Positions 28,810-38,151 of a stretch of 38,709 nucleotides of DNA are shown here, piece after piece. How positions within the stretch are numbered: the stretch's first letter is position 1; each line of letters begins with the position of its first letter. Both the position numbers and the translations under genes were made by a program. The stretch spans positions 1 to 38,709 of the forward strand of contig JAIBCI010000032.1 of assembly GCA_019694255.1 (NCBI GenBank). Reading direction: 5' to 3'. Source of the stretch: Saprospiraceae bacterium. GTDB taxonomy: Bacteria > Bacteroidota > Bacteroidia > Chitinophagales > Saprospiraceae. The notes beneath the pieces are model-generated. The model ran no database searches. It saw nothing but the letters and a program-made list of their open reading frames with translations, and had not been told where the DNA came from.

Positions 28810-31329
28810 TCAGAAATCAATTCGCAACCGTAGGTTTATGCGGCGTGAACTAAGATAGTTTGGAATGGCAAATTCGTAGTTGTAGATACTTTTAATCCAG
28901 CGCACAGAAGCTTCATTTTTGACCTTCAGCAGATTGAGGACTTCAAGACTGATCCAGGCATTGCGCGAAAATCGAAACAACCCACGGGCCTGCCTGCGCC
29001 TGAGCTCCTCATCCCACATCTTGTATGAAAAACCAATGTCGACACGGTGATAGGGCTTGAACCTGTATTCATTGCGATAGACGATATTCTGCCCTTCCAC
29101 GCCATATGGAAGTCCGGTGGTGATGGTTGTCTGCACGTGCATTTTGAAACGATCATTTTGCGGCAAATAATCCTGAAAAAATAAGCTCAATGACATCAGC
29201 TGGTCTGTCGGACGCGGGACATCTGTAACTTTGGTTCCTGAGCCGTCACTTTGTTGATTGACGAAATGCTGCACACCAACGATGTTTTCTCGCGTACGGA
29301 GCAACGAAAGATTGACCCAGGATTCAGCCCCAGGCACAAATTCTCCGTTAACTCTGTTATCCCACCCAACCGCATATCCGCGCGAATCATTTTTGCCCGA
29401 ATAGCGAATGCGCACATTATCGAGGTCATAAGATACCTGATCCCACAAAGACTTGTAGTATATCTCTGATATCCATCTGAATTTGGAGGCACTGACTTTT
29501 TTCCAGTTGAAGTCTCGCTTCAACCCCGCAACAAAATGTGCAGATTTTTGAGCGCGTTCATCAAAATTCAGATTGCCTGCCAGGTTTCGCAATTCCCGGT
29601 ACAGCGGTGGTTGCGCATACAGTCCTGATGCAATCCAAACCCTCAATTCATTTTTAGAATGCTTCGGAATCCATTCAGCTTTAATGCGAGGGCTAACAAC
29701 CCATTCTGCATTGAGATCATTATAATGAACCCTAATGCCAGGTACCAGGTTTATTCGCGATCGCCCCCCGACATTCATCTCAATCGTATTCTGAATCCAT
29801 CCGTAAATCTTGGTATTATGCAATGTATTGGATGACTTAACAACTTCATTAAAAACAATACCGCGACCTTCCTGATAAGGCAGACTGTAACCCGCAGAAT
29901 CAATTCGTTCCCATTCGTTGAGCTGATCTTCAAACTTTTCATTCCTCACACCAAGTCCGCCCAACCATAACTGAGAAAAGCCTTCTGTATGACCTAGCTG
30001 AAGGCCTGCCTTTACTTCGTGGATTCCGATCAGGGATTGCAGGTAATTTCGCGCAAAGCGATGTTGTATCCCTTCTCCCCACAATTTTATTTCTTTTCCC
30101 TCTTCATCCTTATTATTCAGCTCTAGTTCGACAAGTCGATAATATCCGAGAATATCGAATTGTTCGGCCTCATCAGATCCTTGAATAGAGGATTGCAGTT
30201 TGACAAACAAATTGTTCTTTCTTTGTTTTGGAAAATAAAGCAACGACAATCCGCCCATCGCGGTATTGAAATAATCCACCTCTCTCCCTTCATAAAAAGT
30301 ATTCAACTGAATGACATTAAACAATAATGAACCCCTGGCCTGCGCACTGGATTCCGGAATCAGGCTAAACCTGCTTGAATTCCAATTACCGAGAAAGGAG
30401 ATTTGCCAGTTGCGATTGATGTCGCTACTCACATAAGCCTGCACATCTCCGAATCTTGGCACATACTCTCCCTGAATATCCTGCGAACTGAGCAGGTATT
30501 GATTTGACTTGTATCGCGCTCCGATCAGATACCTCAATTTACCTTTACCGGATCGGTTTAATCCTATGGAACCCTCCGTATGGACAGAAGCCCCCAGAAG
30601 ACTTGCCTCAACGCTGTGTTTTTTTTCTTCAGGGACCTTATACCGAATATCCAGAACTGAGCTCTGCTTGTCCCCGTAACGCGCTTCAAATCCACCGGAA
30701 GAAAAACTCAGGTCTCGGATCAAATCCAAGTGAGGAAAAGAAAGCCCTTCCTGCTGTCCGTTGCGGATCAGCTGCGGCCGATAAATTTCGAAGTCATTGA
30801 CGAATACCAGATTCTCGTCGTAGGACCCACCGCGAACACTGTACTGCGATGACAACTCACCACCTGCACTGCTGCGAACGCCCAGCGCAATGCTGGGTAG
30901 AATGCGTTCTATTCCGCCGTTACTATTGGGAAGCAATTCAAAGCTCGACGCTTTTTCATGTATTTGATTATCCCTTTGTCCGGACTGACCTGTAATAACA
31001 ACCGCCTCGGACTTAAGAGCGATTAATCTGACATCAAGGTCTTGTGGATTTCTTTCCTTAACAATAACATTCTTTGATTCATAGCCTACCCGGTTGAAAC
31101 GCAACGTGAGCCCTGATCGATAAGGTACTTCTATTTCAAAAAAACCCTTGATATTGGATTCAGTATAGTACTTCGACTCAGGAATATAAACGGTTACAAA
31201 TTCCAACGCATCCCCGGTCTGATCATCTCTTACAAATCCCTTCACACGGGTCATTTCCTGACCGGAAAGTTGATGCGAAATAATAAGTAATACAAGAAGA
31301 AAAAAACGAAGCATCGTCCTTAAACGCAT
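28810..31329 (-). CDS. TonB-dependent outer membrane receptor with carboxypeptidase-regulatory-like N-domain
   Basis: A protein of 839 residues. A signal peptide (to about HQLSGQ) is followed by a CarboxypepD_reg-like beta-sandwich (VKGFVRDDQTGDALEFVTVYI ... GFFEIEVPYRSG), a plug domain (VRSSAGGELSS, then VRGGSYDENLVFVNDFEIY, SSGGFEARYGDK) and a long 22-strand-type barrel ending in RLRIDF. Such receptors import siderophores, cobalamin, oligosaccharides or peptides using TonB energy. There is no SusD partner next to it, so it is not a typical SusCD pair; the substrate is unknown. The ATG at 31329 is 4 nt after the rpe stop, giving an unusual operon with housekeeping genes. Confidence 0.93.
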   Translation of the reverse strand: MRLRTMLRFFLLVLLIISHQLSGQEMTRVKGFVRDDQTGDALEFVTVYIPESKYYTESNIKGFFEIEVPYRSGLTLRFNRVGYESKNVIVKERNPQDLDVRLIALKSEAVVITGQSGQRDNQIHEKASSFELLPNSNGGIERILPSIALGVRSSAGGELSSQYSVRGGSYDENLVFVNDFEIYRPQLIRNGQQEGLSFPHLDLIRDLSFSSGGFEARYGDKQSSVLDIRYKVPEEKKHSVEASLLGASVHTEGSIGLNRSGKGKLRYLIGARYKSNQYLLSSQDIQGEYVPRFGDVQAYVSSDINRNWQISFLGNWNSSRFSLIPESSAQARGSLLFNVIQLNTFYEGREVDYFNTAMGGLSLLYFPKQRKNNLFVKLQSSIQGSDEAEQFDILGYYRLVELELNNKDEEGKEIKLWGEGIQHRFARNYLQSLIGIHEVKAGLQLGHTEGFSQLWLGGLGVRNEKFEDQLNEWERIDSAGYSLPYQEGRGIVFNEVVKSSNTLHNTKIYGWIQNTIEMNVGGRSRINLVPGIRVHYNDLNAEWVVSPRIKAEWIPKHSKNELRVWIASGLYAQPPLYRELRNLAGNLNFDERAQKSAHFVAGLKRDFNWKKVSASKFRWISEIYYKSLWDQVSYDLDNVRIRYSGKNDSRGYAVGWDNRVNGEFVPGAESWVNLSLLRTRENIVGVQHFVNQQSDGSGTKVTDVPRPTDQLMSLSLFFQDYLPQNDRFKMHVQTTITTGLPYGVEGQNIVYRNEYRFKPYHRVDIGFSYKMWDEELRRRQARGLFRFSRNAWISLEVLNLLKVKNEASVRWIKSIYNYEFAIPNYLSSRRINLRLRIDF

Positions 31330-31333
31330 TTCA

Positions 31334-32005
31334 TTAGAGACTTATTTTCTCCGATTGAATGGACTTAAGTTTATGAATGACTGACTTCGGATCCACATCA
31401 CTGAATACGGCATTACCGGCAACTAGTACATCCGCCCCGGCCTGCAATATCCGCTCTGCATTGTGCAACCCAACGCCTCCATCCACTTCAATCAACGTCT
31501 TCAGATTTCTGCTATTGATCTCATTCCTGAGTGCTGCAATTTTATGCAGCGTCCGGTAGATAAATTTCTGACCTCCAAATCCCGGGTTGACGGACATCAT
31601 GATGACAAGGTCTATGTCCTCAAGTACCTCGTACAACATCTGCACCGGAGTGTGTGGATTGATAGCCACCCCGGCTTTGGCGCCGGTCTCCTTGATCTCC
31701 TGAATACAACGATGCAGATGAGTGCATGCCTCCAAATGCACCGTGATCTGATGTGCTCCTGCTTTCTGAAATATTTTTAGATACTTCTCCGGTTGAACAA
31801 TCATCAGATGTACATCATTGACTTTGGTACTTTCACGGCAAATGGCTTCTACAACCGGCACGCCGATTGAAAGATTGGGAACAAAGCTACCGTCCATCAC
31901 ATCAATGTGTATCCAGTCTGCTTCACTCTCATTCAGCATGCGTACCTCTTCGCCGATTCTGGCAAAATCGCACGATAATATAGAAGGAGAGATCAGATGT
32001 TTCAC
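31334..32005 (-). CDS. rpe: Ribulose-phosphate 3-epimerase
   Basis: A protein of 223 residues with a TIM-barrel fold, interconverting ribulose 5-phosphate and xylulose 5-phosphate in the pentose phosphate pathway. Signatures: ISPSILSCDFARI, HIDVMDGSFVPNLSIG (metal His and Asp), VHLMI, MSVNPGFGGQKFI, EVDGGV and AGADVLVAGNAVF. The start is a GTG at 32005; no ATG precedes the conserved N-terminus. It lies 48 nt after coaD and 4 nt before the receptor gene. Confidence 0.96.
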   Translation of the reverse strand: MKHLISPSILSCDFARIGEEVRMLNESEADWIHIDVMDGSFVPNLSIGVPVVEAICRESTKVNDVHLMIVQPEKYLKIFQKAGAHQITVHLEACTHLHRCIQEIKETGAKAGVAINPHTPVQMLYEVLEDIDLVIMMSVNPGFGGQKFIYRTLHKIAALRNEINSRNLKTLIEVDGGVGLHNAERILQAGADVLVAGNAVFSDVDPKSVIHKLKSIQSEKISL

Positions 32006-32019
32006 TGCTGTAATTTTTG

Positions 32020-32027
32020 CAAAGGTA
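32020..32027 (-). promoter_or_regulatory. Possible -7 box upstream of rpe
   Basis: On the minus strand TACCTTTG fits the Bacteroidota -7 consensus TAnnTTTG exactly, 14 nt before the GTG start of rpe, in the 48-nt spacer after coaD. No TTTG sits at the expected -33 distance, so only half of the promoter is seen. It also overlaps a small inverted repeat (AAGGTA...TACCTT, 32022-32039). Confidence 0.25.
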
Positions 32028-32053
32028 TCATTTTACCTTCAGGCCCATTCAGA

Positions 32054-32539
32054 TTATCGATCAAATTGCTGGATATTGGCCAGGATGTCCGCGGGAACAA
32101 AAGCCGATACATCACCCTTTCCAAGAACCAGTTCACGGACAATGGTCGAACTGACGTGACTGAGTTCTGGCCGCGCAATGAAAAATACCGTTTCGAGATT
32201 ACCGGTCACAGTATAATTGATTTGCGAAATGGTGCGCTCGTAGTCAAAATCCGCAGCATTGCGTATGCCGCGAATGAGAAAAGATGCCCCGGCCTTCCTG
32301 CAATAGTCCAGGGTAAGACCTTCAAAATGATCGATCTTTACACCCGCCTCATTGCTAAAAAGTGTTTCGAGCCAACTGATTCTTTGTGCAAGACTGAAAA
32401 GATACTTTTTCTGCGTGTTGGTACCGATTGCGATGATGATTTCATCAAACAGAGGCTTTGCACGTTCAATGATGTCGATATGGCCATTGGTTATTGGATC
32501 AAACGAGCCCGGAAAAACAGCTGTCTTTTTCATATGCAT
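32054..32539 (-). CDS. coaD: Phosphopantetheine adenylyltransferase
   Basis: A protein of 161 residues (159 from the second ATG at 32533), the penultimate enzyme of coenzyme A synthesis. Signatures: FPGSFDPITNGHIDII (nucleotidyl-transferase HxGH-type motif TNGH), FLIRGIRNAADFDYE and HVSSTIVRELVLG (ISSTxxR-type). The first ATG overlaps the stop of the helix-hairpin-helix gene by one base (TAATG). Confidence 0.96.
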   Translation of the reverse strand: MHMKKTAVFPGSFDPITNGHIDIIERAKPLFDEIIIAIGTNTQKKYLFSLAQRISWLETLFSNEAGVKIDHFEGLTLDYCRKAGASFLIRGIRNAADFDYERTISQINYTVTGNLETVFFIARPELSHVSSTIVRELVLGKGDVSAFVPADILANIQQFDR

Positions 32540-33600
32540 TACTTCATTTCTTTACCGCCTTTGAGCGAATCCTGATAACTATAAAGTTCTTTCCACAAAC
32601 CATCCCTGGCCATCGCTGCCTGCTGTGGCCATGTACCCGGATCTGCCAACTGGTAGCGGCCTCCAGCCTTATCAATGATCGATTGAAGACGTTGTACAGG
32701 CGTATTGGCAAGGATCGACCATGAGCTGATTCCTTCAGCTTTGAGAATGTTTGCAATCTTGGGCCCAATGCCTTCTATCGCAACGAGATCATCTTTCTCA
32801 TACTTGCGAAGCAGCCCCAATTTATACATTACTTTCTCCAGCTTTGAATCTGATATTACGGTTTCTTCCAGGCTCTTTCCGGCAGAAAGTTCTTTCTGGT
32901 ACTCGATCAATTGTTGCCATTGCCTGTCACGGGCCAGGACCGCCTGTTTTGGCCAACTTTCCGGCTCAAGGATCCTGTATTTGGGATCCAGCGCCTCAAG
33001 CTTTTCTTTGAGAAAAGTGGCATCCTGTCGCGCAAGTTGATCCCAGGTAAATACATTCAGCTGATTGAGAAACTGCTCCATTTTGGGACCCAGTCCTTCG
33101 AATATCTGAAGCTTGTCACTGGGCAATTTGTCAAAAACACTCCCAGTGTCATTGGCGAGGACGTTGGGTGTGATTTCTTCGCGTAAAGATTCGGTGCCCT
33201 TGGTCGAATGTTCTGCGTGAACTGAATTGAGGACGGATGGAAGGGGTATTTGTGTTGAAGCAGCTGAGGAAGACAATTTTACTTCCATCTCGGCGATTCT
33301 TCGCTGCCACACAAGACCCTTCCTGGAACATTCCGCAAGTTCGCTCTCCATCTCAATTTTTTGACGAATGAGTGTATTCCATTCCGTCGCTGGCATTGAA
33401 CTTTTCTCAACCGGGTAGTCTGGCGTTGCCGTTTTACTGTTTTTTTGATTGGAGACCAGCATTGGTCCTGTGCTGGATTGACTTACCTTATCCAAAACAC
33501 CCGTCCACCTTGCGATGAGCCAGCCAAAAAGAAATGGCACCATCCAAGACAGAAGAATGGCCCACCAGCTGAGATCACACCATTGAATAAGTAAACTCAT
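32539..33600 (-). CDS. Membrane-anchored protein with two helix-hairpin-helix modules
   Basis: A protein of 353 residues. An N-terminal hydrophobic segment (residues 10-31) is followed by a Ser/Thr-rich and charged linker with a possible coiled coil (about 72-110), and two copies of an approximately 78-residue module at 164-241 and 272-349. Each has a helix-hairpin-helix core (LQIFEGLGPKMEQFL; LVAIEGIGPKIANIL), followed by a W(D/S)xLA strip and a conserved tail (SWPKQAVLARD; TWPQQAAMARD). Similar modules occur in proteins named flap-endonuclease-like or DUF4332-like, but no nuclease residues are visible. DNA or nucleotide binding is suggested, not shown. The gene is tightly coupled to coaD. 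Confidence 0.82.
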   Translation of the reverse strand: MSLLIQWCDLSWWAILLSWMVPFLFGWLIARWTGVLDKVSQSSTGPMLVSNQKNSKTATPDYPVEKSSMPATEWNTLIRQKIEMESELAECSRKGLVWQRRIAEMEVKLSSSAASTQIPLPSVLNSVHAEHSTKGTESLREEITPNVLANDTGSVFDKLPSDKLQIFEGLGPKMEQFLNQLNVFTWDQLARQDATFLKEKLEALDPKYRILEPESWPKQAVLARDRQWQQLIEYQKELSAGKSLEETVISDSKLEKVMYKLGLLRKYEKDDLVAIEGIGPKIANILKAEGISSWSILANTPVQRLQSIIDKAGGRYQLADPGTWPQQAAMARDGLWKELYSYQDSLKGGKEMK

Positions 33601-33603
33601 TCT

Positions 33604-34008
33604 CTATGGTTTTAAAATCATGAATTCTGAACATCTATTTGTTTCTACATAGCGTGGCACATCATTTTCTGCAGATCCTTGGGATTCTTTGAAAATGTTC
33701 AGACCAGGCACTCCATTTTCCATCAACTGAGGCAAATTATCTTCCAACCCATGTTCTGATAATTCGGGATTGCTTGCATCATGTCCAGTGCTAACCATCA
33801 TTAAAGTCAATAGCTCAATTTCATACGCGCATTTTGAAAGTTGAATTTTGAAGTCTGCAAGCTTAGCCTGGTTATTTTCTGTAATATCCACGTTAATCTC
33901 ACCCATTGTAACACCTGTAATAAAGCAACCAAGCGTCGATTTTTGCCAAATCGTCCAGCAGCTGAGTCCAGGCATGAGCCAAATTGATATCAAAAGCCAT
34001 TTTGACAT
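33604..34008 (-). CDS. Small protein of unknown function with hydrophobic N-terminus
   Basis: A protein of 134 residues from the ATG at 34008; the frame also opens at a TTG at 34029. The N-terminus (KWLLISIWLMPGLSC) is hydrophobic and could be a signal peptide or membrane anchor. The rest is acidic and hydrophilic. I recognise no family. The stop lies 3 nt before the helix-hairpin-helix gene start, so the two are probably co-transcribed, which is the main support that it is real. No typical promoter was found in the 179-nt spacer to comEC. Confidence 0.5.
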   Translation of the reverse strand: MSKWLLISIWLMPGLSCWTIWQKSTLGCFITGVTMGEINVDITENNQAKLADFKIQLSKCAYEIELLTLMMVSTGHDASNPELSEHGLEDNLPQLMENGVPGLNIFKESQGSAENDVPRYVETNRCSEFMILKP

Positions 34009-34187
34009 TCCTTCAAAATAAAGCACCAAGTTATGGATTTACCTAAAAATACAGATAGTTATACTAGTGGTTTTTGGATAATATGAAATCAGTCCAGGTA
34101 AAAATCGCTCAGCCCTGAAGGTTTTCGAAATTTAATATTGAAGTGAATCCTTATGTCATTGTATTTTTGGCCCCAATAACACCTTCT

Positions 34188-36182
34188 ATGATGAACATCT
34201 GGCATGCCCGGCCATTCGTTCCCTTATTGCTCATTGAAGCACTCATCGTTGTCATTCCACATGACATCAGACTATACATTATATTGAGTCTCTCCTCTCT
34301 TCTGGTAGTTTTTTACACCTTTCGTAAATTATATCTGCACATCAGGCGGGATGCCACGCCATACATCATGTTGTGTGTGATTTGTCTTACAACAACTGTA
34401 ACTATTCATGAATTATATTATCAATCAACGATCGCACCGATTGACTCGCGTCAGATTGATTTTCGAATGGTGGTAAAAGAAATCCAGCGATCTGGCAAAA
34501 ATAAAATCATTGCTTCATTCGATGCGAAAGACCGGGAGCAGTTGATATCACTCACTTTTCCTTTAGACTTTGATGTTGCAGACCTGAGATCAGGAACTAT
34601 TATAAACGCGGACATTCAAGTAAGTAATATTCATTTGGAGCCATCTGCAGATGCCTTTGATTATGACCGTTACCTGCTCCATCAGCACATCTTTTACACC
34701 GGCAAAGTCAATGCAATCTGTAAACTGCAGAATTCTGAAAGGCATCACTGTGTGATCCCGGATGCAACGTCAATGAGCCTACTATTGAAGAGCAATATAC
34801 ATTTTGCGATCAAGGACAGTGTGACTGCAGGATTAATGATTGCGATTCTACTGGGTGATCGGGCAGAAGTCAGCGGAAAAATAGAAGATCAATTTATAGC
34901 TTCCGGCACAGCGCATATTCTGGCTGTGTCAGGTATGCACATCGGCATGTTATATGCCATACTGAGTTTTATTTTCAGGAAGGGTAAGAAAAAGACTAAA
35001 CACAGGTTACCATATCGTCAGATATTAATATTACTGGCGATCTGGCTATTTGCATGGATTACTGGCCTTGGCGTATCGGTTCAGCGCGCCGCACTGATGT
35101 TTACCTTGTCAGAGACCGGGAGATGGTTTGGCCGAAAACCTGATCCCGTCAATATTTTATGCGCTACAGCATTTCTGATCCTTGCTGCAGATCCATGTAT
35201 GCTGTATGATGCAGGCTTGCAACTATCATTCTGGGCAGTCTTGAGCATACTTATGTATTATCCGGTCCTGCAAAGAACTTACTATACCGGTAGCAAGCTG
35301 ATCAATTATTTACTGGATACCATTTATGTCAGCCTCTCCGTGCAATGTCTGGTTACGCCCGTTAGTATTTTCTACTTTCATACATTTCCCACCTATTTCC
35401 TTATTTCCAATTTATACTGGGTTCCGGTGTCTTTTGCACTCATGCTGTGTGGTCTGCTGATCATGCTATTGCCATTTATTCCTTTTCTTCCGGGAATGGC
35501 CGGAACTTGCTGTGTCGTTGGCATTACACAAGGCGTGCACCTATTTGAACAGATCCAACATTGGCCTTTTCCACAACTCAGCGAATTACCGATGGATTTA
35601 GTTCAGGCTGTCACCTTGATTGCATCTTTTATTTGCATTCATCAATGGATCATGCTACGGCACATGTTCTGGTTATTTTTTTGCATCATTCTGCTTTGCT
35701 TTTTTAACATACAGCCCGTGATACGTCATGTATTTGCGTATAGAAATATTGAAATAGCCCTGTACAGAAGAAATTTGGATCCAGTGATGGATATCATGGA
35801 AGGAGACGTTATTTATTCATTTCGCAATCCGGCTTTGGCAACATCAGGTGAAACATACTTTGAAAAAAGTCACCCATTCTGTAATGTAAATATCATTCAG
35901 ACCCACCCTAACGAAGGAGAACTCGTGTACATAGGGCATGGCAAAAATCAGTGGATTGTTGCATTAGACAGCATCCCGAACGACAACACATGGCCGTTGA
36001 TGTTATTAATCTGCCGCAAAAAATTTTCTTGCGAAGAATTACAGTCTTCCAAGGCTAAACGCATCATGATCCTTCATCGCACGAATGCTGTCATCCGCAA
36101 TTATTATCAGCAGCGAGAAAACGAAGGCTTTAATCTTCTCGAATGGGCTCCCAACAAAAACATTATCGTACAATTAAACTGA
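34188..36182 (+). CDS. comEC: ComEC/Rec2-family DNA internalisation channel
   Basis: About 664 residues from the ATG at 34188; the frame also opens at a GTG at 34143, but the WHARPFVPLLL stretch is the usual start of this family. Many hydrophobic segments, and the competence-domain core GLMIAILLGDRAEVSGK, ASGTAHILAVSGMHIGMLY, then QRAALMFTLSETGRWFGR and DAGLQLSFWAVLSI. The N-terminal soluble part is an OB-like DUF4131-type domain. No metallo-beta-lactamase motif (HxHxDH) is seen at the C-terminus. ComEC carries single-stranded DNA across the inner membrane in natural transformation. The next gene starts 1 nt after its stop. Confidence 0.92.
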   Translation: MMNIWHARPFVPLLLIEALIVVIPHDIRLYIILSLSSLLVVFYTFRKLYLHIRRDATPYIMLCVICLTTTVTIHELYYQSTIAPIDSRQIDFRMVVKEIQRSGKNKIIASFDAKDREQLISLTFPLDFDVADLRSGTIINADIQVSNIHLEPSADAFDYDRYLLHQHIFYTGKVNAICKLQNSERHHCVIPDATSMSLLLKSNIHFAIKDSVTAGLMIAILLGDRAEVSGKIEDQFIASGTAHILAVSGMHIGMLYAILSFIFRKGKKKTKHRLPYRQILILLAIWLFAWITGLGVSVQRAALMFTLSETGRWFGRKPDPVNILCATAFLILAADPCMLYDAGLQLSFWAVLSILMYYPVLQRTYYTGSKLINYLLDTIYVSLSVQCLVTPVSIFYFHTFPTYFLISNLYWVPVSFALMLCGLLIMLLPFIPFLPGMAGTCCVVGITQGVHLFEQIQHWPFPQLSELPMDLVQAVTLIASFICIHQWIMLRHMFWLFFCIILLCFFNIQPVIRHVFAYRNIEIALYRRNLDPVMDIMEGDVIYSFRNPALATSGETYFEKSHPFCNVNIIQTHPNEGELVYIGHGKNQWIVALDSIPNDNTWPLMLLICRKKFSCEELQSSKAKRIMILHRTNAVIRNYYQQRENEGFNLLEWAPNKNIIVQLN

Positions 36183-36183
36183 T

Positions 36184-37113
36184 ATGCAACACATCTATTC
36201 CGAGAAATGGCAACTCAGCATACGCGAAAAACGAGGGCTTATTTTTTTATTATCCGCGCTGATGATTTCGATACTTATGCCATTGTTATGGCGTATCTGT
36301 TTAAACCATCCCACTGCTGAGAAATCCTTAATACAAACTGGAGCAAAAACTACTTCTACTAACACTTATAAGTACACTGCGCACGGTCATCAAAAATCGA
36401 CTTCCTACAGAAATAAAACTGAGGAAACCCCAATTACAACAATGAAAAGTGTTGAAATGCAGTCTTTCGATCCCAATCTACTCAGTCACGAAGATGCCCG
36501 CCAAATGGGTATTCCGGAGCATGTCTTCCGCATGCTCGAGCGCTACAGGAAGCATGGTGGCCGCTTTAAAAAAGCACAGGATCTACAGAAAATATATGCT
36601 ATGACGCCTGAACTGTATGCAAGACTGAAGCCCTGGATCACTATTGCCGCAACTTCCGAATCGACTCACAACCAGAAACACCATGACACCAACTCTTATC
36701 AAATGAAAAACAATGAAAGCATTCGTATCAATCAGGCCTCGGCCGAAGAATGGGAATCATTACCAGGAATTGGCACAGTGCTGGCTACAAGAATCGTGCG
36801 TTTCAGAGATGCGCTCGGCGGCTTCCTTGAGGCCAGACAATTGTCAGAGGTGTACGGAATCACAGACAGCAGTTATCAGCGTATTTCTGCAAGGCTCATT
36901 TGTGATAAAACGAGTATTCGAAAGATAGAAATAAACCATGTGGATGTGGACGAACTGGAAAAGCACCCTTATATCACACGCAAGCAGGCTCGATTGCTGG
37001 TCAATTACCGGAGACAGCATCAAAAAATATCCGGTATCGCGGAGTTATCGGATACCGGAGTGTTTACTGATGACTGGCTGCAAAAAATCAGCCCGTACTT
37101 GTCTTTTGACTGA
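36184..37113 (+). CDS. Membrane-anchored helix-hairpin-helix protein (ComEA-like)
   Basis: A protein of 309 residues. A membrane segment (GLIFLLSALMISILMPLLW) is followed by a Thr/Lys-rich linker and three helix-hairpin-helix-like modules: SHEDARQMGIPEHVFRMLER, INQASAEEWESLPGIGTVLA (the clearest, ComEA-like) and INHVDVDELEKHPYITRKQA. ComEA binds incoming double-stranded DNA in the periplasm. Being the next gene after comEC, with a 1-nt gap, supports a role in DNA uptake, though no direct test can be made from sequence. It converges on the transporter-like gene across 18 nt. Confidence 0.85.
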   Translation: MQHIYSEKWQLSIREKRGLIFLLSALMISILMPLLWRICLNHPTAEKSLIQTGAKTTSTNTYKYTAHGHQKSTSYRNKTEETPITTMKSVEMQSFDPNLLSHEDARQMGIPEHVFRMLERYRKHGGRFKKAQDLQKIYAMTPELYARLKPWITIAATSESTHNQKHHDTNSYQMKNNESIRINQASAEEWESLPGIGTVLATRIVRFRDALGGFLEARQLSEVYGITDSSYQRISARLICDKTSIRKIEINHVDVDELEKHPYITRKQARLLVNYRRQHQKISGIAELSDTGVFTDDWLQKISPYLSFD

Positions 37114-37131
37114 AAATAAAATTACCACAAA

Positions 37132-38070
37132 CTAAAATGCTCTGATCATTCCAACGCGAAGTCTGAACCCGGCTTGATTCTGTTCACCATTGAGCTTTTG
37201 AATCATCGGCACTGAAAGATAAAGTGGAATGGACCATCGCTGAAAAGAGATACTGGTTCCTGTCGTCACAAATCCAAGATAATGTCCGGAGTCTTCATCC
37301 GTTACGCCGTCTTCTTTGATACGATCCAGCCATTCTCCATAATATCCGCCAAACACAGTCCAGATCAATGGTTCCGAAGATGGCTCTCCACTGTCATTCA
37401 TCCGGCAAAAACCGCGCTGACCTTTGATGCGATAAGAGACATTGAGGTTATGTGTCGAGAGACTACCATAATAGTTTTTCTCAAAACCCGGAGTGGTATA
37501 TTTAAAGTTACTGCCGGCCTGTAAAGCCCAACGACTCCAATCCCTGGAGAGAATAATTCCCAACATCGGATCCCACGAACCTGAGCCTACCACTACCGTC
37601 GTATTGTCAAAATTAGAACTTTTGCGAATGCCAGTTGGCAACTCAATACCTGCCTGAACGGCGATTTCAAATTGAGATTTCCGCCACACGCCGAATGTAC
37701 CCTGCAAAATCATATCCCCTAAGCCACGATCATTGCCGTTGTCGCTTTGAAGAAATACATAAGGTAACAAACCGCCGATTGTGAAGCGCCGGCTGATGCC
37801 GTATCGAATACCTACTAATCCAATCGTCATGTTCTCAAGTGTTGCCTCCTCATCATCACCATGCTGATGCATATGTCCACCAGTCTGAATGCTGCGGTAA
37901 TCGCCATATAATTCGGCAATAATCGTTTTCTTTGGAATATTGAGAAGTCCGGTACCGGCATCACCATTGGAAGATCCAATACCAGCGCCGGCACAACATG
38001 CACACTGACTATGTCCATGTCCGGTGCTAATGATAAAATATACTATGATTAAGAACCAATAATTTTTCAT
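37132..38070 (-). CDS. Outer membrane beta-barrel protein with Cys- and His-rich N-terminus
   Basis: A protein of 312 residues. The signal peptide ends near HGHSQ, followed by CACCAGAG (Cys23, 25, 26), and a His-rich motif GGHMHQHGDDEE at 64-75. The remainder alternates short hydrophobic strands, with IGLVGIRYGISRRFTIGGLLPYVF and GLGDMILQGTF, like the meta-pathway/transporter type of outer membrane protein of Bacteroidota. The Cys and His clusters suggest metal contact (copper, zinc or nickel), an inference only. Eighty-one nt upstream lies a second Cys-rich membrane protein in the same direction. Confidence 0.7.
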   Translation of the reverse strand: MKNYWFLIIVYFIISTGHGHSQCACCAGAGIGSSNGDAGTGLLNIPKKTIIAELYGDYRSIQTGGHMHQHGDDEEATLENMTIGLVGIRYGISRRFTIGGLLPYVFLQSDNGNDRGLGDMILQGTFGVWRKSQFEIAVQAGIELPTGIRKSSNFDNTTVVVGSGSWDPMLGIILSRDWSRWALQAGSNFKYTTPGFEKNYYGSLSTHNLNVSYRIKGQRGFCRMNDSGEPSSEPLIWTVFGGYYGEWLDRIKEDGVTDEDSGHYLGFVTTGTSISFQRWSIPLYLSVPMIQKLNGEQNQAGFRLRVGMIRAF

Positions 38071-38103
38071 CTGAATAAAATGAGGTGTTAATAATCAATG
38101 CTA

Positions 38104-38117
38104 ACCCAATAATGGGT
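38104..38117. promoter_or_regulatory. Small inverted repeat between the two Cys-rich genes
   Basis: ACCCA (38104-38108) pairs with TGGGT (38113-38117) across ATAA. It lies 34 nt upstream of the beta-barrel gene start. It may be an operator, an RNA hairpin or chance; nothing else distinguishes it. Confidence 0.2.
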
Positions 38118-38151
38118 AACAAAATAAATACTACAGAATTATCTAATGTAC

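Noticed and set aside
31997-32575. 192-codon plus-strand frame over coaD
   Set aside because: It lies opposite the well-supported coaD gene and has no recognisable family.
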